DNA from: Hyphomicrobiales bacterium
GTDB taxonomy: Bacteria > Pseudomonadota > Alphaproteobacteria > Rhizobiales > Rhizobiaceae
Direction: 5' to 3'
Length of the DNA: 49,260 nucleotides
Assembly (NCBI GenBank): GCA_900468535.1
Contig: UBTY01000031.1
Span: forward strand, 119,367-168,626
Shown here piece by piece: positions 25,359-32,022 of the stretch (the first letter of the stretch is position 1; each line of letters begins with the position of its first letter). The notes under the pieces are model-generated. The model ran no database searches and had not been told where the DNA came from. It saw nothing but the letters and a program-made list of their open reading frames with translations. Position numbers and translations under genes: made by a program.

Positions 25359-25567
25359 CTCTTATCCTCTCGGAGAAACGCCTTCATTCCGGCGGATTGC
25401 GAGGAGGGACCGGGAACGGCCCCTCCCCAACTCTCCCCCATAAGGGAGAGGGAGTTTTTGATCGCGCCTCGCCGCAAGGAAGCTGCCGCAGCCTCCACGC
25501 TCCCTCCCTCGTGCTGACGGAGCGTGGAAGCGGAAAGCGACAATCGCCTTGCATGCGATTGCGCGCC
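25359..25567. repeat. Palindrome-rich intergenic element inside the ABC operon
   Basis: The spacer holds several inverted repeats: CTCTCCC/GGGAGAG around 25431-25452, CCACGCTCC (about 25496-25504) / GGAGCGTGG (about 25520-25528), and CAATCGC/GCGATTG near 25542-25562, close to the binding-protein stop. The CTCCCCC...GGGAGAGGGAG type of hairpin is familiar from dispersed rhizobial intergenic elements. No coding potential. Repeat status cannot be proven from one window. Confidence 0.45.
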
Positions 25568-26866
25568 TTAGGCAGCGATGAACTCGTTCCAGCGACGAAC
25601 CATGTAGCGGTCCTCGTCCATGACGGAGTTCCAGCACGCCACATGGCCCATGCGCTCTTCGAACGAGCCGCCGTCGCGAACCGCACCGGCCTTCTCCATG
25701 ACCTTGCCCTCCGGCGAGAGGATATCGCCCTGGGCGGCCTTGCCTTCGATCCAGTAGCCCCACTCGTCAGCCGTCATGAAGTTCTTGGCGGTATCCATAC
25801 ACGCCGAGTAGTAGCCCTGGCGGTTGAGGTAGCCGCCGACCCAGCCGGACGTGTACCAGTTGATGTACTCATAGGCCGCGTCGAGCTCAGCACCCTTGAG
25901 GTGCGAGGCAAGACCAAGACCGCCGCCCCACGAGCGATAGCCTTCCTTGAGCGGCTGATACTTGCAGGCGATGCCCTTGGAGCGGACAGCGGCAACGGCC
26001 GGCGACCACATGGACTGGATGATGACTTCGCCCGAGGCCATCAGGTTGACCGACTCGTCGAACGACTTCCAGAAAGCGCGGAACTGGCCGTCCTGCTTGG
26101 CCTTGATCAGGAACTCGATCGTCTTGTCGATCTCTTCCTTGGTCATGTTGCCCTTGTCGGCGTACTTGATGTTGCCGAGCGCTTCCATGATCATCGCCGC
26201 GTCCATGATGCCGATCGACGGAATGTTGAGGATCGAGGTCTTGCCCTTGAATTTCGGGTCCATGATATCGGCCCAGGTGGTGATATCGCGGCCAACGAGG
26301 TCGGGGCGAATGCCGAGCGTATCGGCATTGTAGATCGTCGGCATCATGGTGAAGAGTTCGGTCTCGCCCTTGGCGAAAGTCTTGGCATCGGCGCTCTCGA
26401 CGTAGCCGACCGTATGCGGCGCCGTACCCTGGGCAATGACGCTATCCGGCTTCAGCTTGCCGTTCTTGAACAGCGGAACGACCTTGTCGTAGTACTTCAG
26501 CTTCTTCACGTCCATCGGCTGGATGACGCCGGTCGGATAGACCTTCTTCAGGATCCAGTATTCGATGTCGGCGATGTCGTAGCTGTCAGGCTGCGTCACG
26601 GCGCGCTGCGCGGCCGCGTCGGAATCGGTCGCCGTCATCTCGAGCGTGATGCCGAGGTCCTTCTTGCACTGCTCGGCAATGGCGTTGATGTTGGAAACAC
26701 CGGTGCCGAACTGGCGAAGCGTGATGTTGGACTGCGCCCAGATGGTCGGGAAGCCGGTGATCAGGCCCGAGCCGGCGGCAGCGCCGAGCGCGGCGGCGCC
26801 GGTTTTCAGCAGGCTGCGGCGGGAAATCCCGGCCTCAGTCTTGGTCGTCTTCTTTTCAGTTGTCAT
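25568..26866 (-). CDS. Tat-exported ABC substrate-binding protein (PotD/PotF-like)
   Basis: 432 aa periplasmic binding protein. The N-terminus has a twin-arginine signal (SRRSLLKTG followed by an Ala/Gly-rich hydrophobic stretch), indicating export in the folded state. The body resembles family-1 spermidine/putrescine-type binders: DSYDIADIEYWILKKVYPTG, INWYTSGWVGGYLNRQGYYS. ATG 26866 was chosen since GGGGAA lies 6 nt upstream and the Tat motif follows; the longer frame to 26935 has no RBS. Located 29 bp after the ATPase gene. With a racemase in the operon, the ligand is more likely a hydantoin-like or amino-acid-derived compound than a polyamine. Confidence 0.88.
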   Translation of the reverse strand: MTTEKKTTKTEAGISRRSLLKTGAAALGAAAGSGLITGFPTIWAQSNITLRQFGTGVSNINAIAEQCKKDLGITLEMTATDSDAAAQRAVTQPDSYDIADIEYWILKKVYPTGVIQPMDVKKLKYYDKVVPLFKNGKLKPDSVIAQGTAPHTVGYVESADAKTFAKGETELFTMMPTIYNADTLGIRPDLVGRDITTWADIMDPKFKGKTSILNIPSIGIMDAAMIMEALGNIKYADKGNMTKEEIDKTIEFLIKAKQDGQFRAFWKSFDESVNLMASGEVIIQSMWSPAVAAVRSKGIACKYQPLKEGYRSWGGGLGLASHLKGAELDAAYEYINWYTSGWVGGYLNRQGYYSACMDTAKNFMTADEWGYWIEGKAAQGDILSPEGKVMEKAGAVRDGGSFEERMGHVACWNSVMDEDRYMVRRWNEFIAA

Positions 26867-26895
26867 GTCAGTTCCCCTTTTTTTGGTGGTGAGGT

Positions 26896-27978
26896 TCATG
26901 CACGGCCGAGGAGGACTGCGTCCTCCAGGGCCCAACTCAGAGACACCGCATCGCCGACCGATACGGGTTTGGCGAAGTAATCGCCGTCACTCGCGATGAC
27001 CGTGAAGTCGTCACTGCCCGCGCCGGCCACGGTGAGCTTCACCGAGGCGCCGCGATATTCGATGTTGGAGACGACGCCGTTGAAGCCGAGCGTCTTGTCG
27101 GAAGCCGCTTCGAGGCGCACGCGGTCGGTACGGACGCCGATATCGACAGGTTCGCCCGCGAGCCGGCCCTCGCCCCGCACCGAAAATGTCTGGCCGCCCG
27201 GCACCTCCAGTGTAAGGACGCCATCGCCGACGGATGCGACACGGCCGGTGAGAACATTGTGGTCGCCCATGAACCGCGCCACGAAGGCGGTCGCCGGTTC
27301 CTCGAACACCTTGCGCGGCGTTGCGGCCTGTTCGATCTTGCCGTCGTTCATGATGACGATGATATCGGCGAGCGCCATCGCCTCTTCCTGGCTGTGCGTG
27401 ACGTGCACGAAGGTTATGCCGAGCGTCTTCTGCAGCTTCTTGAGCTCCGCACGCATGCGGATCTTCAAAAACGGATCTAGCGCCGACAGCGGCTCGTCGA
27501 GAAGCAACGCCTCGGGATCGGTGATCAGCGCGCGGGCGAGCGCAACACGCTGCTGCTGGCCACCGGAAAGCTGCGCCGGACGCCTGCTAGCATAGGCCTC
27601 CATCTGCATCAGCTTCAGCATCTCCAGCGCCTTGGCCCGTCGCTCCTCCTTCTCGACACCCTTCATCTTCAGGCTGAAGGCGACGTTGTCGATGAGATCA
27701 AGGTGCGGGAAAAGCGCATAGGACTGGAACATCATCGCCGTGCCGCGCTTGGCCGGCGGAAAATCGGTGACGACAGTGTTACCGAGCCTGATATCGCCAG
27801 ACGAAATGCTTTCGTGCCCGGCGATCATGCGCAGCGTCGAGGTCTTGCCGCAGCCCGAGGGCCCTAGAAAGCAGCAATAGGAACCGGCCGGTATCTTCAG
27901 GCTGATCGCGTGGACGGCCGTGGTGGCGCCGTACACCTTTGAAACGGATGCGATATCGATCTCGGCAGCTTTCGACAT
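26896..27978 (-). CDS. ABC transporter ATP-binding protein (PotA-like)
   Basis: 360 aa ATPase with Walker A GPSGCGKTS, Q-loop MFQSYALFP, signature LSGGQQQR, Walker B LLLDEPLSALD and H-loop VTHSQEEA, then a TOBE-like domain from about residue 245. ATG 27978 (MSKAAEIDIASVSKVYG) has GGGGAAG 4 nt upstream. It is first in the operon and divergent from the GntR regulator; the 268-bp intergenic region carries the likely operator. Confidence 0.92.
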   Translation of the reverse strand: MSKAAEIDIASVSKVYGATTAVHAISLKIPAGSYCCFLGPSGCGKTSTLRMIAGHESISSGDIRLGNTVVTDFPPAKRGTAMMFQSYALFPHLDLIDNVAFSLKMKGVEKEERRAKALEMLKLMQMEAYASRRPAQLSGGQQQRVALARALITDPEALLLDEPLSALDPFLKIRMRAELKKLQKTLGITFVHVTHSQEEAMALADIIVIMNDGKIEQAATPRKVFEEPATAFVARFMGDHNVLTGRVASVGDGVLTLEVPGGQTFSVRGEGRLAGEPVDIGVRTDRVRLEAASDKTLGFNGVVSNIEYRGASVKLTVAGAGSDDFTVIASDGDYFAKPVSVGDAVSLSWALEDAVLLGRA

Positions 27979-28150
27979 TGGTCTTCCCCTGTTTGAGAAA
28001 GACAATGCATCCGCCGTGCCAGTTCCTGTTGCGGCGCATCAACCCATTGCAGTGCATACATTTTCCTGCAAAACTTTGGCCGATGATCATTTTTGCACCA
28101 GTCGGAACACTGCACACAAAATAGGCTATCGTCCGCAATTAAAGCAAAAA

Positions 28151-28162
28151 ATCGTATACAAT
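28151..28162. promoter_or_regulatory. Candidate GntR/FCD-type operator
   Basis: Near-palindrome ATCGTATACAAT (10 of 12 positions symmetrical) centred on GTATAC in the divergent promoter region between the GntR gene and the ABC operon. FadR-subfamily regulators commonly bind TNGTNNNACNA-like sites such as TTGTATACAA. Confidence 0.55.
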
Positions 28163-28246
28163 CTAGGCGTCACTTTGACGGCAAATTCCATTTAACTTTT
28201 GCGGCGAACACGGATATCATCGGGTCGCTACAGGGTATCCATCTTC

Positions 28247-28960
28247 ATGACTTCAGCTTCAGGCGCCACTCAGGCCGCAGACGATTCAGCCGAAACGGGC
28301 ACGCAGCAAATCCGTGACGCCATTCGCGACGCGATCGTGGAGCGTCGACTATCACCCGGCACCAAGCTCTCCGAGAGCGATGTCGGCAATCTTTTCAACG
28401 TCAGCCGCACGCTGGCGAGGGCAGCCCTGCAGGCCCTCTCCTATGAAGGGCTGGTCAGCGTCGAGAAAAATCGCGGAGCATTTGTCGCCTATCCCTCGCC
28501 TGAGGAGGCCCGTCAGATCTTCGCGGCACGCCGGCTCGTCGAGCCCGGCATCCTCCGGGAGGCCGCTGCGCGCATCACCCCCGCCGACATCAGGCACCTC
28601 AAACAACTTCTGCTGGAGGAGGGCCGGCTGATCGGCGAGCGCGGACAGACCGCCCGCCGCGCGGAGATAAAGGCCTCCGGCGATTTCCATCTGGCACTGG
28701 CAGTGATTTCAGGCAACGCGATCATGCAGCGCTTCATGGACGAACTGGTCGCGCGCTCCTCGCTGGCGATCGCGCTCTACGGGCAGTCCACCGTTTCCAG
28801 CTGCGGCCATTCCGAACACGGCGACATTGTCACCGCCATCGAGAACAAGGATCTCGACGAGGCCTGCCGCCTGATGCTGCATCACATCACCCACATCGAA
28901 GCGGACCTCGATTTGCGGCAACGAAAGGATCTCGGCCTCAAGGAAGCGCTGAAACGATAG
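28247..28960 (+). CDS. GntR-family transcriptional regulator with FCD domain
   Basis: 237 aa regulator: winged helix-turn-helix at residues ~20-85 (LSPGTKLSESDVGNLFNVSRT followed by ALSYEGLVSVEKNRGAFV) and a C-terminal all-helical FCD ligand domain (EARQIFAARRLVEPGILREAA, then the metal-ligand-type region around GDFHLALAVISGN and the His-containing helix RLMLHHITHIEADL). FadR/FCD proteins respond to organic acids and amino-acid derivatives. Divergent placement next to the ABC/racemase operon makes that operon its probable target. ATG 28247 fits the start of homology; longer in-frame reading is unlikely. Confidence 0.88.
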   Translation: MTSASGATQAADDSAETGTQQIRDAIRDAIVERRLSPGTKLSESDVGNLFNVSRTLARAALQALSYEGLVSVEKNRGAFVAYPSPEEARQIFAARRLVEPGILREAAARITPADIRHLKQLLLEEGRLIGERGQTARRAEIKASGDFHLALAVISGNAIMQRFMDELVARSSLAIALYGQSTVSSCGHSEHGDIVTAIENKDLDEACRLMLHHITHIEADLDLRQRKDLGLKEALKR

Positions 28961-29003
28961 GTTTTGCGGCAAGGCGAACTGCGGCCGAAGCCGCAGCGCA
29001 TTA

Positions 29004-29387
29004 TCAGCCGCGAGAGCGACGCTCCGCGGAACGCTCGGCGACAGCAACGATGTCGGGAGCTCCATTGGCAAGAAGCCGTTTGCGCACGAGCACGCTCATG
29101 ACGCGGGCAGCCGTGGAAAAGCTCATCTGATCAAGCGGCCCCTCACCCTCCCAAGGCTTGGTCAGTCGCTCGGTGACCGCGCCGACGATGTTCATCGGAA
29201 CGATATCATCGCATTGGCGCATGGCTTCGAAAACGTGCCCGATTGGAAACACGCGCCCCTCGAAAATCACGATCGGCTCGGTGAGTTCAGCATCCCACTC
29301 CTCGAAAGCATAAAGCGCTTCCCGGAAGAGTTCCTGAAGGGTGAATGGGGCATGTCCATTGTGAAGCGGCGGCAAGGCATTCGTCAT
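29004..29387 (-). CDS. Hypothetical protein, conserved-looking
   Basis: 127 aa soluble protein I do not recognise. It reads as a genuine gene: AGGAG 6 nt before ATG 29387, balanced composition, and structured segments such as FTLQELFREALYAFEEWDAEL, FEGRVFPIGHVFEAMRQC and FSTAARVMSVLVRKRLL. The C-terminus is Arg-rich. No signal peptide or membrane segment. Convergent with the GntR gene, 43 bp away. Function unknown. Confidence 0.6.
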   Translation of the reverse strand: MTNALPPLHNGHAPFTLQELFREALYAFEEWDAELTEPIVIFEGRVFPIGHVFEAMRQCDDIVPMNIVGAVTERLTKPWEGEGPLDQMSFSTAARVMSVLVRKRLLANGAPDIVAVAERSAERRSRG

Positions 29388-29553
29388 GTCTGTCTCCTCT
29401 TGATGGGGGATGGTGCCATTTCCTCCTGACGATCGGCATTCACTGTGGAAACAGAACTCCGGGTTTCCAGCCGATCGAAACACGATCAATGTTATAGTGT
29501 AATATATGCGTGATAAAGCTTTTTGTTCCCGATCGCTCTTTTCGCGGACACCG

Positions 29554-29594
29554 GGAAAAAGTAAGCCCTTGATATCGTTTCCGATACCAAGGGC
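29554..29594 (-). terminator. Intrinsic terminator after the SIMPL gene
   Basis: Thirteen-bp stem with one mismatch, GCCCTTGATATCG (29565-29577) / CGATACCAAGGGC (29582-29594), loop TTTC. On the minus strand it is followed by TTACTTTTT. It lies 42 bp past the stop of the SIMPL-domain gene. Confidence 0.72.
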
Positions 29595-29636
29595 CATAAA
29601 GATGGGCTTCCGGCTTCAAATCGACCGGAAAAAGCT

Positions 29637-30374
29637 TTAACGGGCGATCGCGAAGGTCACGTTGACGCTGACGTTGTAGCTCGTTTCGCCGCCCTGAACC
29701 GGCACCGACGAATCAGCTGATTCCTTCATCATCGCCGCGCGATAAACAGGAACCGGCTGCGGCCGCGGCCCGCTTTCATTGATCTCGATGACGTTGCCGA
29801 GCTTCACGCCGGCGGCCTCCGCCAGCGTCCTTGCCTTCTTGATCGCATCGGCAACGGCGTCCTTCCGGGCTGCTTCGATGGCGGCATCGGGCTTGTCATT
29901 GGTGAACTGGATGTCGCCACCCTGATTGACGCCAAGCGTCACCGACTGGTCGATGATGTCGCCGAGCTTGGAAAGGTCACGCACGCGAACCGTCAGCGAA
30001 TTCGACACCTGGTAGCCGATGAGCTCCGGCGGCTTCTGCTCGCCGTCCGTATTCTGCGGATAGCTGTATTGTGGCTGAACGGAAAAGCCCGACGTCTGCA
30101 GATCGCGCTCGGCAATGCCGCCCTTCTTGAGCGCCGCCAGCACGTCGCTCATCGCCTTGTTGTTCTGATCCAGCGCCTCGCGGGCCTCCTTGGCCTGCTT
30201 CACGACGGAGAACGTCAGCACCGCCATATCGGGCGCCATCGTCGAGCGCCCCTCCCCGGCAACGGAGATCACAGGCTCACGTGCTGAAGACTCGGCAGCC
30301 GCTGCGGGCAGCGCGGTCAGAGGCAGGGCAAAGAGCAGTCCAAAGGCGATCGTCTTGGTACGCAGCGGCAGCAT
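29637..30374 (-). CDS. SIMPL (DUF541) domain periplasmic protein
   Basis: 245 aa exported protein with a signal peptide (IAFGLLFALPLTALPAAAA, cleavage near residue 27). The mature part matches SIMPL/DUF541 (BP26/OMP28-like): VISVAGEGRSTMAPDMAVLTFSV at its start, FSVQPQYSYPQ in the middle, and VTLGVNQGGDIQFTND followed by AVADAIKKARTLAEAAGVKLG near the end. Brucella BP26 is the best-known relative and forms oligomeric periplasmic channels; function here is not known. ATG 30374 follows GGGGAG. Monocistronic. Confidence 0.88.
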   Translation of the reverse strand: MLPLRTKTIAFGLLFALPLTALPAAAAESSAREPVISVAGEGRSTMAPDMAVLTFSVVKQAKEAREALDQNNKAMSDVLAALKKGGIAERDLQTSGFSVQPQYSYPQNTDGEQKPPELIGYQVSNSLTVRVRDLSKLGDIIDQSVTLGVNQGGDIQFTNDKPDAAIEAARKDAVADAIKKARTLAEAAGVKLGNVIEINESGPRPQPVPVYRAAMMKESADSSVPVQGGETSYNVSVNVTFAIAR

Positions 30375-30526
30375 GTTTCACTCCCCGATTGTGGATTACG
30401 ACATCCTCTTGCCGTTCGATTGTGAAGCTATTGCGGCAGTCCCTTGTGACTGCACGAGATTTACGTTAGAGCGAAACCGCTGCGGCGAACCATTGCGCCG
30501 CATGCAAGGCAGCGAAAAGCCGCCAA

Positions 30527-30602
30527 GGGCCTGTAGCTCAATGGTTAGAGCCGGCGGCTCATAACCGCTTGGTTGGGGGTTCGAGTCCCTCCGGGCCCAC
30601 CA
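30527..30602 (+). tRNA. tRNA with CAU anticodon, probably tRNA-Ile2 (k2C34)
   Basis: A complete 76-nt cloverleaf with encoded CCA. Acceptor GGGCCTG pairs with CGGGCCC (one G-U), D arm GCTC-N8-GAGC, anticodon loop CTCATAA with anticodon CAT at 30560-30562, T arm GGGGGTTCGAGTCCCTC. G1-C72 pairing excludes the initiator. The short 8-nt D loop and the ACCGCTTGGT segment resemble the E. coli ileX type tRNA-Ile2, whose C34 is converted to lysidine by TilS to read AUA, more than elongator tRNA-Met. Confidence 0.92.
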
Positions 30603-30825
30603 TTTCTTTCACCTCACGAATCGATACATCTAGCAGCTACCTCCGTCCGGAATGTGCGCAACCGCCGCGGGTCTATATGGAACAACCTGCGTCTCGCAGC
30701 GCCACCGATGCGTATCGAACATGCAGCAGTATCAAGCGTTGTTAACGTCCACGCATGTATAGGACTACCAATCACGTGACCCAGCCTGTTCGGGAAGCGT
30801 GCAATCAAAATATGGCGAGGTTACA

Positions 30826-31635
30826 ATGGCTTTCGATGATCTGAACCACGCGTGTCGCGGTCTTCTGATAACCACAACCCAGATTCTGAATGCCGCGAAA
30901 GTTGAATACGTCATCGCGGGCGGCTGGGTTCCGTTGCTGAGCGCGCAGGACCATCCGAGCCTTGAGCATCCAGGTACGCGTGACGTCGACGTTCTCCTTA
31001 TGGACGAAAACGCTGCGATACAGCAGGCGGTTCAGGCGTTGTTGAACGCGCAGTTCCGCTGCTCCGCCAAGCACGAATTCCAGTTGCTTCGCGACGCTAC
31101 GGTTGGCTCCACCGAATTTGTATTCAATGTCGACCTGATGTTCCCCAAGGAGTCTCAGAAGCATCCCGAGATGTTTAGCGACATATTCGACTTGGGCGTG
31201 ACCGACTCATACGACCCGCGCGGGACGCGATTCATGAAGTCGATCGCATTCAAGTCCGCTGCAATCGTATACGAACAAGAGCTTTTCTCCGTGGTTTCAG
31301 TTCATGGCAAATGCCTCGATGGCCGCGACACTTCCGCTGAAGTACCGATATTGTCCCCGGCCGCGGCGATATTGTCGAAGTGCGAAAGCGTCCGGATCGC
31401 CAAAAGAACACGCGATGCGTTTGATATCTACTACATCCTGTCGGGCGCGAACGGTGCCAGTGTTGCGGATGAGTTGAAGCAGCTGTCGGCCAAATTTCCG
31501 GAGGTTGCCGACCAGCTAACGCATCTCAAGTCGTTTCTTTCAAAGGAACCGGATCGCTATAACGCGAACGTCTCCCTGCATGCCAAGAGGGACATCGATA
31601 CAGCCGCCAAGGAGAGCCTGAAGCTACTTTCCTGA
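30826..31635 (+). CDS. Orphan nucleotidyltransferase, AbiEii-toxin-like
   Basis: 269 aa protein with the nucleotidyltransferase fold: the GGW motif in EYVIAGGWVPLLSA near residue 35 and the metal-binding Asp pair in GTRDVDVLL near residue 60, plus VDLMFP as a possible third acidic strand. The C-terminal IAKRTRDAFDIYYIL resembles the KxxR-RDxYDLxxL motif of AbiEii/MenT-like toxins. The cognate antitoxin (AbiEi-type winged helix) is absent on both sides. Codon use is less GC-biased than in neighbours and the gene sits 223 bp past a tRNA, both hints of acquisition. ATG 30826 has GCGAGG 5 nt upstream. Could instead be a non-toxin nucleotidyltransferase. Confidence 0.72.
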   Translation: MAFDDLNHACRGLLITTTQILNAAKVEYVIAGGWVPLLSAQDHPSLEHPGTRDVDVLLMDENAAIQQAVQALLNAQFRCSAKHEFQLLRDATVGSTEFVFNVDLMFPKESQKHPEMFSDIFDLGVTDSYDPRGTRFMKSIAFKSAAIVYEQELFSVVSVHGKCLDGRDTSAEVPILSPAAAILSKCESVRIAKRTRDAFDIYYILSGANGASVADELKQLSAKFPEVADQLTHLKSFLSKEPDRYNANVSLHAKRDIDTAAKESLKLLS

Positions 31636-32022
31636 TCAGGAACATAACAGACGGTCGTCCATGATCCGGAAGCTTCGTCCGATGATGAGAGCGTCTCCAC
31701 CACCGAGGCAATAACCCAGGGCCTCACAGCTAAGCGATCAGGGTTCGCCAACGACCCCGATTGCCACAATCGCGTCAAGGGCTTGTCGTGCAAATTCGGC
31801 TCCCCTTGCGGGTCTCACCACAAGGGAAGCGTCCTGAACCTCAGGTGCTCTTTCTCCCAGCACCCTTCTTTGGCGTGGATCTCCCAGATCAATCGTGCCT
31901 CTCCAAGTTTGCAATCGTTGCGAGAACGCACTACCAACCGGGCCTCTTCTCCAATATGGAGAATTCGAGTCATATTTCTTTCCGGTCACTGCCGACCACG
32001 CCGCATCATCTCGAGTGTCAGA
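31636..32022. other. 387-bp gap without a convincing gene
   Basis: Open frames occur on both strands (for example minus 31738-31989) but lack ribosome binding sites and recognisable sequence. The stretch contains CCCTTG/CAAGGG around 31804-31827 and the inverted repeat TTCTCC-AATAT-GGAGAA at 31947-31963, about 60 bp before the ABC exporter. It probably holds the exporter's promoter and possibly decayed sequence. No copy of the tRNA 3' end was found. Confidence 0.4.

Noticed and set aside
30614..30808. 64-codon minus-strand ORF between the tRNA and the nucleotidyltransferase gene
   Set aside because: Short, Arg-rich, without SD or motif; likely chance.
31738..31989. 83-codon minus-strand ORF in the gap before the exporter
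   Set aside because: No ribosome binding site, no recognisable domain, and overlapping open frames on the other strand; not enough to call a gene.
30527..32022. Genomic island with attachment sites at the tRNA
   Set aside because: The orphan gene next to the tRNA is suggestive, but I found no integrase and no repeat of the tRNA 3' end downstream, so no att sites are claimed.
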